DNA from: Myxococcus eversor | GTDB lineage: Bacteria > Myxococcota > Myxococcia > Myxococcales > Myxococcaceae | Length of the DNA stretch: 64,000 nucleotides | Direction of reading: 5' to 3' | Assembly: GCF_010894455.1 (NCBI RefSeq) | Contig: NZ_JAAIXY010000003.1 | Span: forward strand, 558,001-622,000 | Part shown: one piece after another, positions 43,738-52,822 of the stretch | How positions within the stretch are numbered: the first letter of the stretch is position 1 | Layout: each line of letters opens with the position of its first letter | Program-made: the position numbers and the translations under genes | Notes under the pieces: model-generated | Told to the model about the DNA's origin: nothing | Database searches by the model: none | The model's input: the letters and a program-made list of their open reading frames with translations, nothing else

Positions 43738-44136
43738 TCAGGCCCCCACGGGATGCGCGACGGGCGTGGCCTCCACGCCAGCCGACAGGCGGTGCCAGAG
43801 CTGGTGCGAGGTGAGCGCCAGCGTCAGGACGACGATGGGCGCGACAGCCGTGCCCACCGGGTCCCCCATCGCGATGTGCGACACCGCCGCCGCGATGAAG
43901 TCGATGACGAAGCCCGCGTAAGCCCACTCGCGCAACGTGCGGGGCACGGGGGCCCACAGCGCGACCACACCCAGCAGCTTGGCGATGCCGAGCATGTTCC
44001 GGAAGTAGTCCGGGTAGCCCAGGTGCTCGAACGCCAGGACCATGTTCGGCGCCGCGCTCAGATACAGGAAGGCGGAGACCGAAGCCGACAGTGATACCAG
44101 CCCGGTGACAACCCAATACGCGACTTTCAGTTTCAT
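43738..44136 (-). CDS. DoxX-like small membrane protein
   Basis: The protein has 132 residues from ATG 44134-44136 with GGAGG upstream. It has four hydrophobic segments and the DoxX-type conserved LGYPDYFRNMLGIAKLLGVVA. DoxX-like proteins are quinone-linked or redox-associated inner-membrane proteins. The downstream terminator of the opposing gene lies just after its stop. Confidence 0.75.
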   Translation of the reverse strand: MKLKVAYWVVTGLVSLSASVSAFLYLSAAPNMVLAFEHLGYPDYFRNMLGIAKLLGVVALWAPVPRTLREWAYAGFVIDFIAAAVSHIAMGDPVGTAVAPIVVLTLALTSHQLWHRLSAGVEATPVAHPVGA

Positions 44137-44197
44137 GCTCACGCCTCCAAGGACCCGTATGGGCTGACGAGCAGCCCCCCACCCGAGACGATACGTT

Positions 44198-46990
44198 TTA
44201 CAAATCCGCGGTCGCAAGCGGGCCACTCTGACCCGCCCCCTCGCCCTCGACGAACCTGCGGCCATCATTCGCCAGGTCCGGCCTGCGCCCCCTGTCCAAC
44301 TCGTCCCGGTCCAGCATCCCGTCCTCGTCCTGGTCCAAGCCGATGCGTCGCTCGGAGCCCTTGGGCACCACGGTGTACGTCAGCTCCGAGCCGGGCCGGG
44401 CCCCCGCCAGCAGCAGGAACGCGCCCACCTTCTCCGAGGCCCGGTCCGACTGGAACACCCCGCCGCCCAGGTAGGCGAAGCCGCGCGCCTCACCGGAGCG
44501 GCGCCCCTTCACCACCAGGCCCACCTTGCCCTGCTCCGCCAGGGACATGAACTGCAACACCCGGGCGAGCTCGGAGGGCGTGGCCGTCGTCAACGTCACC
44601 TGCTGGCCCACCGCCGCGTGCGAGTCCTTGCTGTCCGGCCCTGGCGGCAAGAACATGTCCGTGGCCGAACCGCGCGGCAGCTCCGAGCCCGAGAACGACA
44701 GCAGCAGCGCGACGAGGTCCGCCACCTCCTGGTCGCTCTCCGGATTGAAGGTCGGCTCGGTGATGAAGCGCGCCAGCGAGTCCACGCTGCCGTCATGGAT
44801 GAAGGCGAAGCCCGAGAGGCTCTCCTTCTGCGTCAACTCCATGCCCACCTTCTCGTAGACGTTGCGAAGCTGCGGCACCTTGAGCGTGACGTTGGTGCTG
44901 CCGTCGGTGGAGACAAGCGCGTGGTGCGACTCGCCCATGGCGCCCTTCGGCATGGGCATCCACATGGCGCCGGTCCACTGCATGTCGACGGCGAGGCCCG
45001 ACGGGAAGGTGTGGCACGTGTTGCACGCGAAGAGGCCCTGCGCGAGCAGGCGCGGCGGACGGAATATCGCCATGCCCCGCGTCGCGTCGCCATTGGGCAG
45101 CGGCTGGCCCGCGGGCGCGAAGCGGCCCGTCGTGTAATGGCCCGGCAGCGGCAGGTTCCGGGGCAGCGAGTTGTCCAGGTTGCGGAACGGGTTGGGCGGG
45201 AAGGTGAGCGTCGCGAGGAACGAGCGCAGCTCCTTCATCTCCCGCGTCGTGAGCTGGGCATCGTCGCCCTGGAGTCCCTCGAAGGCGGGGTTGAACTCCT
45301 CCAGGCTCGCGCGGTCTCCGCGCCAGTGCAGCGGCTCCTTGCCGATGATGTCCTGGAGTGTCTGCGTCGTCATGGGCCCCTTCATCGGGTGCCACGCCTC
45401 GAAGGGCGGCAGCGGCAGGCCCATGCCCAGGTTCTGCCCGGCCAGTGACTTCACCGTGCCCGTCGGGTCGCCCAAGTCCCACGCCAGCCGGTCCATGCGC
45501 CCGTCGATGTGGCACGACGCGCAGGCCACGTGGCCCAGGCCCGACGTCTTGTGCGTGTCGTAGAGGTGCTTGCGGCCCGCCTTGAGGGACTCGGGCGTCG
45601 GGTCGAAGAACGCCACCCGCGACAGCTCCTTGAGGCGGTCTGTGCTCAGCACGGAGATGCTCGCGCCGAAGCGGTTGAGCACGTAGAGCCTGTCACGCGA
45701 GTCGTCGAAGACGATGCCCGTGGGCCCCTCGCCCACCTCCGCCTGTGCCAGCCGCGCGCCGCCCAGGCCCACCGCCACCACGTTGTTGGAGCCCATGCCC
45801 GTCACGAAGGCCCGCGTGCCGCGCGAGTTCCAGGCGATGCCGCGCGGGTCTCCCACCGACAGGTTCCGCACGGACTGGGGCACCGTGGGCGTGGCGTAGT
45901 TGAGGTGCGGGTTGAGGTCATGCACCGAGGATGACGAAGGCCGGCGCGGGTCCACCACTGCCATCAACACGCGCAGGAAGCGCCCGTTGACGTTCGGCTC
46001 GAAGCGCACCTCGTTGCGCGCGTCGGTGCCCACCACGGTGACGGAGCCGGAGGGATGCACGGCCAGCGCCATGTTCGCGTTCATCAGCCGCGTGGCGTAG
46101 CTGACGTCGAGCGACGCCGTGTCGATGATGGCCAAATCGCGGTCCGGCAGGTCCCAGCCCCTGAGGCGACCGGAGGCGGCGGCGTTCGACCCGCTCACCA
46201 GGTTCGTCCAGTCCGCGAGGTTGTCGTCCAGCCACTGGCCGCGCGCCGTCTTGCGCACGATGAGGCCCACGGGAGGAGGCGGCGGGTTGGCGGGATTGAG
46301 CGCGGGGAAGAAGGAGGAGCCCGCGTTGGGCGGCGGGTTGATACCGCCATAGGGGCCGCGCGTGTCGCTCACGGCGTTGGGCGGATAGGCGTCCGGAATC
46401 AGCGAACCACCACCGAGGATGGTGCTGCCGTTGCCGGACTCGAAGATAGCCGCGTAGACGTAGCGGCCGTCGGGGCTCACCGCGAGCGAGCGCGGGTCCT
46501 CGCCCTTCAGGGTGATGCGCTGGGGCGTCGCGTCGGGACGGCGCGGGTCCACCACCAGCACGCGGTTGACCTGGGAGCAGGTGATGAAGGCCCGCTCCGG
46601 GCGTCCCGCGAAGACGACGTCCGCGGGCTCGTCATCCGTATGGATGGTGGCCGTCACGGTGCCGCGTCTCAGGTCGACGATGCTCACGCTGTCGGAGATG
46701 TGGTTCACCACCCACGCCTCGGAGTTGCCGCGAGCCCGCACCGACACGGGGTCCAGGCCCACGGGGATGGAGGCCACCAGCTCCAGCCCCCGTCGCGACG
46801 TCACGTCGAACACCATCAGCCGGTTGTCGGCGGTGTTCACCGCCAGCAGCAAATTGCCGTCAGGAGTCAGGTCCAGCGGGTGGACATGAGGGTCCTCCCA
46901 GTTCACGAATGATTCACCGGCTTGAGACATCCGGGGGAGCAGGAGCGAGGTGAAGCACAGCAGCAAGACCGCGCGTCGGACGACACCCAT
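44198..46990 (-). CDS. Secreted beta-propeller protein with two haem c motifs
   Basis: The protein has 930 residues from ATG 46988-46990 with GGAGG 9 bases upstream, and a signal peptide ending SQA. The first half has YVTN-type propeller blades (PDGNLLLAVNTADNRLMVFD; ISDSVSIVDLRRGTVTATI; SPDGRYVYAAI). The second half holds two CxxCH haem c sites, CASCH (about 490) and CNTCH (about 657), arranged as in di-haem peroxidase-like proteins. The end includes an EF-hand-like DQDEDGMLDRDELDRG calcium site. This combination suggests a periplasmic redox enzyme. The electron partner is unknown. Confidence 0.82.
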   Translation of the reverse strand: MGVVRRAVLLLCFTSLLLPRMSQAGESFVNWEDPHVHPLDLTPDGNLLLAVNTADNRLMVFDVTSRRGLELVASIPVGLDPVSVRARGNSEAWVVNHISDSVSIVDLRRGTVTATIHTDDEPADVVFAGRPERAFITCSQVNRVLVVDPRRPDATPQRITLKGEDPRSLAVSPDGRYVYAAIFESGNGSTILGGGSLIPDAYPPNAVSDTRGPYGGINPPPNAGSSFFPALNPANPPPPPVGLIVRKTARGQWLDDNLADWTNLVSGSNAAASGRLRGWDLPDRDLAIIDTASLDVSYATRLMNANMALAVHPSGSVTVVGTDARNEVRFEPNVNGRFLRVLMAVVDPRRPSSSSVHDLNPHLNYATPTVPQSVRNLSVGDPRGIAWNSRGTRAFVTGMGSNNVVAVGLGGARLAQAEVGEGPTGIVFDDSRDRLYVLNRFGASISVLSTDRLKELSRVAFFDPTPESLKAGRKHLYDTHKTSGLGHVACASCHIDGRMDRLAWDLGDPTGTVKSLAGQNLGMGLPLPPFEAWHPMKGPMTTQTLQDIIGKEPLHWRGDRASLEEFNPAFEGLQGDDAQLTTREMKELRSFLATLTFPPNPFRNLDNSLPRNLPLPGHYTTGRFAPAGQPLPNGDATRGMAIFRPPRLLAQGLFACNTCHTFPSGLAVDMQWTGAMWMPMPKGAMGESHHALVSTDGSTNVTLKVPQLRNVYEKVGMELTQKESLSGFAFIHDGSVDSLARFITEPTFNPESDQEVADLVALLLSFSGSELPRGSATDMFLPPGPDSKDSHAAVGQQVTLTTATPSELARVLQFMSLAEQGKVGLVVKGRRSGEARGFAYLGGGVFQSDRASEKVGAFLLLAGARPGSELTYTVVPKGSERRIGLDQDEDGMLDRDELDRGRRPDLANDGRRFVEGEGAGQSGPLATADL

Positions 46991-47292
46991 ATCGGCGACC
47001 TCCACGTCAGGAAGAAGCGGTGCTTCTCACTGTCTTGCATGTATCAACGCCGCGGATGCAACTCCTTGCGTGTAAAAAATCCAATTCCTACATCTACCCC
47101 TGCGGGGTGCTTCCTCTCGGGAATCAAAGATTCGAGCGGCCTGGAAAACGACTCGGAGCGTCACACACCCCAAGCAAAGGCAGACACACAAGTCCCTTTA
47201 CCCACGCCAAAGCGGACAGAACCGCGACACCCAAAAATGCGAGCGCCACGCAAGAAACCGCCCGCATGGCGTTGCAGGTGCCGCGCTCCGCC

Positions 47293-47313
47293 GAGACAGG
47301 ATTTTTCTGTCTC
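47293..47313 (-). terminator. Hairpin with T-rich loop
   Basis: GAGACAG (47293-47299) and CTGTCTC (47307-47313) are perfect 7-base arms around a GATTTTT loop. It follows the larger hairpin in the direction of the minus-strand gene. Confidence 0.45.
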
Positions 47314-47328
47314 AAGGCGTCGCAGCCT

Positions 47329-47363
47329 GTGCCCAGGAAGAACGGAGCCTCTTCCCTGGGCAC
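47329..47363 (-). terminator. Terminator hairpin after the Tat-protein gene
   Basis: GTGCCCAGGAAGA (47329-47341) pairs with the 14-base right arm ending at 47363, with one bulged C, around an 8-base loop. It lies 80 bases past the stop of the minus-strand gene. Confidence 0.6.
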
Positions 47364-47442
47364 AACCTCACGATGAGGCTGGCCCGCGCTGAAGCACGGC
47401 CAGGAGAGCGCCCGGACGCCGAGCGCGGTTCACTCCGCGTGT

Positions 47443-48093
47443 TCAGCGAGTCAGGTTGATGGTCTGCACGTCATCCTTGAGGTTCACGGTCCGCATCCCC
47501 AAAGAGCGATCACCGATTCTCTGGTTCCACGAACAGGAATCGAAGCTGGCCGCTGGCGCGAAGATGCTGAAGTCGGAGCCAGTCCAGAAAGCGCCGTCAG
47601 CGGCTTCAGCGAAGTAGTAGGCCAACCGATAACCTGTGTTGAGGACGTACACCGACTGGTTGAGGTCGAACGACCACCAGCCCCGCGTCCCCCAATCTCC
47701 CCGTCCAGCACAGGTGGCTGGGGAGTGGAACGAGATGCAGAGGCGGATTCGAGGCCCGTAGCTGTTGCGGAAGTGCAGCTGCAGCGCAACGCCCTGCGCG
47801 CTCGCCTCCAAGGGGGCGGGGTAGATGACCTGCCGCGATGGGGCGAGTCCCGGAGACTCGTTCACGAGGTTGAGTTCGGCGAGTTCGCTTCCTCGGGGGT
47901 GATGAAGCGCACCCTCGTGCGAGGTCGGAGCACCGAACGCATTGAGCAGCTCGGGCGCGGGGACGCCGCCGCTCATGGCCCACCCAGCCTCCGCTGCCTT
48001 CGTGGTGAGGAGGTTGCCCGCGCCCATGCCCAGCAGCGCGCCCGCGCGAAGAAACCTTCGTCGATTCATCGACGCCTTATCGGATTGGCTCAC
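47443..48093 (-). CDS. Tat-exported protein of unknown function
   Basis: The protein has 216 residues from GTG 48091-48093 with AAAGGA upstream (ATG 48069 is also possible). The N-terminus has a Tat motif MNRRRFLRAGALLGMG. The mature protein is beta-rich, with Trp-rich stretches (GRGDWGTRGWWSFDLNQS) and three cysteines that may form disulfides. The pattern recalls small secreted lectin-like or DUF1036-type domains, but this was not established. It is expected in the periplasm or outside the cell. Confidence 0.65.
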   Translation of the reverse strand: MSQSDKASMNRRRFLRAGALLGMGAGNLLTTKAAEAGWAMSGGVPAPELLNAFGAPTSHEGALHHPRGSELAELNLVNESPGLAPSRQVIYPAPLEASAQGVALQLHFRNSYGPRIRLCISFHSPATCAGRGDWGTRGWWSFDLNQSVYVLNTGYRLAYYFAEAADGAFWTGSDFSIFAPAASFDSCSWNQRIGDRSLGMRTVNLKDDVQTINLTR

Positions 48094-48307
48094 AACGGTC
48101 CTTTCTCGGTTCGAACGGCGCCCACCTCAATGGCTTACATCATGGAGAGCCGTCAAACAGGACCCCACACCGCGACAGGGCTTTGCCCATAACCAGACAA
48201 GTCCCGATGCCACACCTCACCAGGCGAAGGCCTGGCTCGCCCCTTCTCAAACATATACACCCACAACAGAAGCCAGTCGGGAGCGCAGGACTCAGGCCCA
48301 AGGGCCT

Positions 48308-48421
48308 GGGATGGACGTGCCGTCGGGCCTGGGGCGGAACACCCGGGACGGGGCAGTGCGATGGAAGGAATCACCGTCAGCGCTCCCACCACAAGCGCGA
48401 CGAGCAGCAGGCGCTGAGTCG
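48308..48421 (-). pseudogene. Relic of the cydB 3' end
   Basis: About 115 bases match the last part of cydB (49920-50035) at roughly 80-85% identity by eye. The minus-strand reading VGALTVIPSIAL matches VGAVTVIPSIAL of CydB, after which small indels break the frame. The intact cydB lies 1.5 kb away in the same orientation. Confidence 0.7.
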
Positions 48422-48569
48422 TGGAGCTTGCTTCCCCATCGAGACGCTCCTCAAGCTGCGCTACATCAAGAGCGCGCTCAACACACTGAGTCCCATCTCC
48501 GACTCAGGGGTGGTGCGGAAGCATCCGGAGCTGGCCGACTGGCTTCAACTCCGGAGTCGCCTGCCCTGA
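48418..48569 (+). pseudogene. Coding remnant, C-terminal fragment of an unknown protein
   Basis: An open segment with GC3-rich codons encodes about 50 residues, including IETLLKLRYIKSALN and HPELADWLQLRSRL, and ends at 48569. It has no start of its own and follows directly on the cydB relic, so it looks like a 3' fragment of a lost gene. Confidence 0.4.
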
Positions 48570-48606
48570 CATCAGCGGTAGCGATCACGCCCACGTCAGG
48601 GAAGCG

Positions 48607-49845
48607 TCACGGCGTTCCACATGCGGGCATGCCCGGGAACACGGCGTAGCTCCGGGTACACCCCACATCTCGCACGGCGATGGCGCGAGCCCGGGCGTCG
48701 TAGGTCTCCAGCGCCGTGGACAGCTCGTTGACGAGCGCCGTCCTCAGCGCGAGCGTCTGGCTGTTCGGCCCTGATGCGACACCTCGCGCCGTGGCGAACT
48801 CGAGCAGGGCGTCGAACACCTCACCCAGCGTGGCCGTGGTGGTCTGCTCGCGCGCCGGCAGCGCGGAGAAGTCGACGCCCGTCTCCCAGACGTGACGCAG
48901 CACGTGCATCGTCTGGACGCACTCGGCGTTGGACATGTCGATGGTGAAGGTCCGCTGCGGCCCGAGCGGCCCGTAGCTCGACGACGCATCCGTGCAGACG
49001 TGATGCGAGATTCGGTCCGCCAGGGCGTGCAGAAAGATGCCCGCGCGGGCCTCGAACGCATACGTGCCGATGTACGCATCGAAACCGGTGGATAAGGTGC
49101 CCGTCCCCACGTCCATCACCTGCGGCCCCGTCGTGGAGTTGATGGGCACCGCGACGGGCCCCACCGCCGCCACACTGCCCGAGATGGCCCCCGGCTCGCC
49201 GGAGAACGCATAGCAGCCAGTGCCCAGGGCATAACCCCCGTTGGCGATGGGCGTCGTCAGGCCACCCGTGCAGCCTCGCCCGGAGCCCTGACCCTGGAGC
49301 ACCCACGCGCGCAGGTTGGCGAGCAGCACCTCGTCCACGTCCGTCGTGTCCGGATGCAGCCCGTCCACCGTGGCATCCGGGTGCATCGCCCCACCGTTGC
49401 GAGGGGTGACGAAGTGGAACAACACGCCACCCTGGTCGAAGTTGCCCCGGTTCACCCCGGAGATGGACTTCGTGGTGCGCGCCACGCTGTCCGACACCGC
49501 GCCGCCATTCAGCGTCCGGGGCGTGAAGGTGGACAGGTCCGTCGCCTGGTCATAGGCGGCAATCCAGTACGCACTGACGGAATCAAAGCCCACCGCCTGC
49601 GCCAACAGATAGGTGGCGTCCGCGTGGATGAGGCTGCGCGCCCCATTCGACTGGCCCTTCGCGGTCGCCGCCGCATTCAACGCCGCCGACTTGCACGCCA
49701 TGGAGGCGTCACCCGGCGCGCACCCCGCGGGAAGCGGCTGACAGTTGAGCGGAGCACCGCCCGACGTCGCGTAACAGAGGTCCTCACCGAAACCGAGGCT
49801 CGCGGAGGAGACCAACAAGGAAGCCAGCAGGAGGGGTCTTTTCAT
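48607..49845 (-). CDS. Secreted protein of unknown function
   Basis: The protein has 412 residues and a signal peptide (MKRPLLLASLLVSSASLG). The mature part has six or more cysteines and is rich in Ala, Thr and Gly. The helix AGIFLHALADRISHHVCTDA and an earlier cluster of acidic residues could bind metal, and the fold might be helical like zinc-dependent phospholipase C, but this is speculative. It sits between cydB and the cydB relic. No paralogue is present in the window. Confidence 0.7.
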   Translation of the reverse strand: MKRPLLLASLLVSSASLGFGEDLCYATSGGAPLNCQPLPAGCAPGDASMACKSAALNAAATAKGQSNGARSLIHADATYLLAQAVGFDSVSAYWIAAYDQATDLSTFTPRTLNGGAVSDSVARTTKSISGVNRGNFDQGGVLFHFVTPRNGGAMHPDATVDGLHPDTTDVDEVLLANLRAWVLQGQGSGRGCTGGLTTPIANGGYALGTGCYAFSGEPGAISGSVAAVGPVAVPINSTTGPQVMDVGTGTLSTGFDAYIGTYAFEARAGIFLHALADRISHHVCTDASSSYGPLGPQRTFTIDMSNAECVQTMHVLRHVWETGVDFSALPAREQTTTATLGEVFDALLEFATARGVASGPNSQTLALRTALVNELSTALETYDARARAIAVRDVGCTRSYAVFPGMPACGTP

Positions 49846-49905
49846 GCCTCCAGGAACACGCTCCGGAAATCCTGGTTGCGGGGCTTCTCGCTGACTTCGA
49901 GCGCG

Positions 49906-50931
49906 TCAGTGTCCGGAGTCCATGGTGGACGCGCCGTCGGGCCTGGGGCGGAACACTCGGAACAACAGCGCGATGGATGGAATCACCGTCACGGCACCCA
50001 CCGCGAGCGCGATGAGCAACAGGCGCTGCGTCGCGGGCCCCGCCGCCGCGCCTTGCAGCGTCACGTCCGGCACCACCAGATAGGGATACTGGGACGCCGC
50101 CCAACCCAGGACGATGAGCCCGGCCTGGAACGCCGCCGCCAACCGCGCCCACTGGAAGCGATGCGTCCACAACAGGGCGAACGCCGTCACCGCCGCCACT
50201 CCTGTCGCCCCATGCAGCGCCAGCGCGAAGGGCGAGCGCGACAACCCCTCCCACACCCGAGGCGCCCCCTCGCGCGCGAGCAACAAGACAACGAGCGCCG
50301 CCACGAACACGGCCACTCCCGCCCCGAGCGCGCGCTTCCGGAAGTCCTCACGCAGCTCCGCTCCAGACGCCTCGTGCGTGAGGAACACCGCCGCCAGGAA
50401 GGCGAAGAGCGCCAGCGCCAGCACGCCCACCGCCCAGGCGAAGGGCGACAGCCACGACGCGAAGAAGCCGCTCACCACCACCCTGCCCTCCACGCGGATG
50501 GAGCCGCTCGCCACCGCGCCCACGCACATGCCCAACAGCAGCGGCGCGACGATGCTCGCCCCGCTGAACACCAGGCCCCACTGTCGCTGCGCGGCGTCTC
50601 CCCGCATGTCGTAGGTGCGGAAGGTGAAGGCCGCGCCTCGGAAGACGATGCCCAGCAGCAGCAACGTCAGCGGCACATGCAGCGCCACGCTGAGCGTCGC
50701 GAAGGCGCGAGGAAACCCCGCGAACAACAGCACCACGCCCAGGATGAGCCAGATGTGATTCACCTCCCACACCGGGCCCATGGCGCGGGCGATGAGCGCC
50801 CGCTGCTCCGCCTTGCGCGGACCGAAGGCCAGGAGGTCCCACACCCCGCCACCGAAGTCCGCGCCACCAAACAGCGCGTAGAGCACGAACGACCCCGCCA
50901 GCACGAAGCCCAGCACCGCCTCAGTGGACAT
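49906..50931 (-). CDS. cydB: Cytochrome bd quinol oxidase subunit II
   Basis: The protein has 341 residues with eight or nine hydrophobic segments, as expected for CydB. Typical features are FVLYALFGGADFGGGVWDLL at the N-terminus, EVNHIWLILGVVLLFAGFP and YPYLVVPDVTLQ. With CydA it forms the bd-type quinol oxidase, a terminal oxidase of high oxygen affinity. It overlaps the end of cydA by 11 bases, so the two are translated together. Confidence 0.95.
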   Translation of the reverse strand: MSTEAVLGFVLAGSFVLYALFGGADFGGGVWDLLAFGPRKAEQRALIARAMGPVWEVNHIWLILGVVLLFAGFPRAFATLSVALHVPLTLLLLGIVFRGAAFTFRTYDMRGDAAQRQWGLVFSGASIVAPLLLGMCVGAVASGSIRVEGRVVVSGFFASWLSPFAWAVGVLALALFAFLAAVFLTHEASGAELREDFRKRALGAGVAVFVAALVVLLLAREGAPRVWEGLSRSPFALALHGATGVAAVTAFALLWTHRFQWARLAAAFQAGLIVLGWAASQYPYLVVPDVTLQGAAAGPATQRLLLIALAVGAVTVIPSIALLFRVFRPRPDGASTMDSGH

Positions 50932-52273
50932 GCGCCTCGCCTCCCTTCGCGTCAGGCCCCTTCGGCTCGCGGTCCGGCAGCGTGTCCGCCACCTGCCGCT
51001 TCAACAGCGCCACCACCACCACGCCCAGGAACAGATACACGACGGTGAACGTCCAGAACGGCGCGGCCAGGTGAGGCACCGGCGTCACCGCGTCCGCCGT
51101 GCGCATCACACCCCGGACAATCCACGGCTGCCGTCCCCACTCGGTGACGAGCCACCCCGCCTCCAACGCCACCAGCCCGAGCGGCCCCGACACCAGCCAC
51201 GCCCACATCATCTTCCGCCCCGATGGCCACGCCTTCCTGCGCCACCGGTACCCGAGCGTCACCAGCGCCAGCAAGGCCATCGCGCTGCCCGTGCCCACCA
51301 TCACCTGGAAGGCCATGTGCACCTTCGCCACCGGCGGCCACGTGTCGCGAGGGAACTCGTTGAGTCCCTTTACCTCCGCGTCCGGGTCGCCAAACGCGAG
51401 GATGGACAGGCCGTTGGGGATGTCCAACGCATGCGAGACAGTCCTCGTCTCCACGTCGGGAAACCCACCCACCCGCAAGGGCGCGCCGCGCTCCGTCTCG
51501 AACTGCCCCTCCATCGCCGCCAGCTTCACCGGCTGCGCCTTCGCCACGTGCTTGGCGGACAGGTCTCCGACGACGGGCTGGAGCAGCGCGGTGACACACG
51601 CGAGCGGCAGCGCCACCGACAGCGCCTTGCGATGGAAGGCCGAGCCCGGATGGCGCAGGAGCACGAAGGCGTGGATGCCCGCCATCGCGAACGCGCTCGC
51701 CTGATAGCAGGAGAGCAGCACGTGCGACGTCTGGGTGAGCCAGCCCGGGCTGAACATCGCCTTCAGCGGTTCGATATCCGTGGGCCCATGCGGCGTGGCC
51801 ACGAAGCCCGACGGGTCATTCATGAACACGTTGACCAGCGTGACGAAGAACGCGCTGGCCGCGCCGCTCACCGCCACCATGACACCGGAGAACAGGTGCA
51901 GCCCCGGCGACACCCGCTCGCGGCCGTACAGATAGATGCCCAGGAAGATGGCCTCGGTGAAGAACGCCACGCCCTCCAGGCTGAAGGGCAGGCCAATCAC
52001 CTCGCCGTACTGGCCCATGAACTCCGGCCACAGCAGGCCCAGCTCGAACGACAACACCGTCCCGCTCACCGCGCCCACCGCGAAGAGGATGGCCGTCCCC
52101 TTCGCCAGCTTCTGGCTCAACTTCCGGTAGTCGGAGTCTCCCGTGCGCCGCGCCTTCCAGTCACTCAGCACCATGAGCACTGGCAACGCCACGCCCGCCG
52201 CCGCGAACACGATGTGGAACGCGAGCGACAGGCCCATCTGCGCCCGCGCATAGAGCAGGTCCGTCATGGACAT
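50921..52273 (-). CDS. cydA: Cytochrome bd quinol oxidase subunit I
   Basis: The protein has 450 residues, close to the short Q-loop type (E. coli CydA is 522). Start is ATG 52271-52273 or two codons later. Conserved segments include RAQMGLSLAFHIVFAAAGV with the haem ligand histidine, GWLTQTSHVLLSCYQA with the second ligand, and the quinol-site sequence TEWGRQPWIVRGVMRT. It oxidises quinol and reduces oxygen to water at the cytoplasmic membrane and tolerates nitric oxide. The 39-base gap upstream contains an NsrR-like half-site. Confidence 0.95.
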   Translation of the reverse strand: MSMTDLLYARAQMGLSLAFHIVFAAAGVALPVLMVLSDWKARRTGDSDYRKLSQKLAKGTAILFAVGAVSGTVLSFELGLLWPEFMGQYGEVIGLPFSLEGVAFFTEAIFLGIYLYGRERVSPGLHLFSGVMVAVSGAASAFFVTLVNVFMNDPSGFVATPHGPTDIEPLKAMFSPGWLTQTSHVLLSCYQASAFAMAGIHAFVLLRHPGSAFHRKALSVALPLACVTALLQPVVGDLSAKHVAKAQPVKLAAMEGQFETERGAPLRVGGFPDVETRTVSHALDIPNGLSILAFGDPDAEVKGLNEFPRDTWPPVAKVHMAFQVMVGTGSAMALLALVTLGYRWRRKAWPSGRKMMWAWLVSGPLGLVALEAGWLVTEWGRQPWIVRGVMRTADAVTPVPHLAAPFWTFTVVYLFLGVVVVALLKRQVADTLPDREPKGPDAKGGEAHVH

Positions 52274-52276
52274 CAG

Positions 52277-52304
52277 AATGCATTATGTCCATTTGCTTCG
52301 CATT
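52277..52304. promoter_or_regulatory. NsrR-like half-site upstream of cydA
   Basis: AATGCATTAT (52277-52286) shares the ATGCATT core of the perfect NsrR box at 56975-56991, and a GCATT occurs at 52300-52304. It is less complete than the site upstream of the haemoglobin gene. Confidence 0.3.
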
Positions 52305-52312
52305 AAGAGATT

Positions 52313-52822
52313 CTACTCCTCCAGCAAAGCGGGGCTCGGGGCCTGACGGGCGGGCACGAGCGACTTCACGGAGTTCTTCGCCACGGCGGTGGCCAGCGTG
52401 GTGGCGAAGATGAGGACGAGCTTGCGGCCCAGCTCGGCGCCCACGGGGCGTTGGTCCGCGCTGGAGGCCAGCCGGTCCGGATGCTCCCACGCCCGCTGGA
52501 GCGCCTTGCGTCGCTTCTTGCGCAGCACCTCTCCGCGGTGGCGGGAGCGGTAGATGGCCAGGCCCACGCCCGCGCCCACCAGCACCATGGCCACGGCGCC
52601 CGCGGCCACCAGCGCGCCGGAGTGCTGCTTCGCCTGATAGCGGACATCGAGGATGCGCCCGCGCCGCCGGTCCAGCTCCTCCAGCGTCAACAGGAGCTCA
52701 TCCCGGATGCGGTCCGCCGTCTGCTCCACCTGCTTGCGGTCATCCATGCCCCGGGTGATGCGGTGGTCGACGTGACGGTGACGCTCCGCCAGTTCGTTGC
52801 CCCCTCGGCCGTTGCCGTTCAT
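52313..52822 (-). CDS. Small membrane protein with DUF3618-like N-terminus
   Basis: The protein has 169 residues from ATG 52820-52822. The N-terminal helix RKQVEQTADRIRDELLLTLE resembles DUF3618. It has a membrane segment (GALVAAGAVAMVLVGAGVG) and a second hydrophobic segment (LVLIFATTLATAVA). Its start overlaps the stop of the phage-holin-like gene by ATGA. The pair is a common small-membrane-protein operon in bacteria, of unclear function. It is not obviously related to cydAB, which follows in the same direction. Confidence 0.7.
   Translation of the reverse strand: MNGNGRGGNELAERHRHVDHRITRGMDDRKQVEQTADRIRDELLLTLEELDRRRGRILDVRYQAKQHSGALVAAGAVAMVLVGAGVGLAIYRSRHRGEVLRKKRRKALQRAWEHPDRLASSADQRPVGAELGRKLVLIFATTLATAVAKNSVKSLVPARQAPSPALLEE

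Larger units (their letters stand above)
46991..47442. other. Intergenic region with two hairpins
   Basis: No gene was recognised. It holds the promoter of the propeller/haem gene near 47000-47110, where the DNA is AT-rich, and two hairpins at 47293-47313 and 47329-47363 downstream of the Tat-protein gene. Confidence 0.55.
48094..48606. other. Region of gene relics
   Basis: No intact gene was seen in these 513 bases. They contain a diverged copy of the cydB 3' end at 48308-48421 and a further coding remnant to 48569, both listed separately. It appears to be a site of past rearrangement. Confidence 0.55.

Noticed and set aside
49354-51048. A 564-codon plus-strand frame
   Set aside because: It is antisense to the secreted-protein gene and cydB, with Arg/His/Gln-rich sequence typical of shadows.
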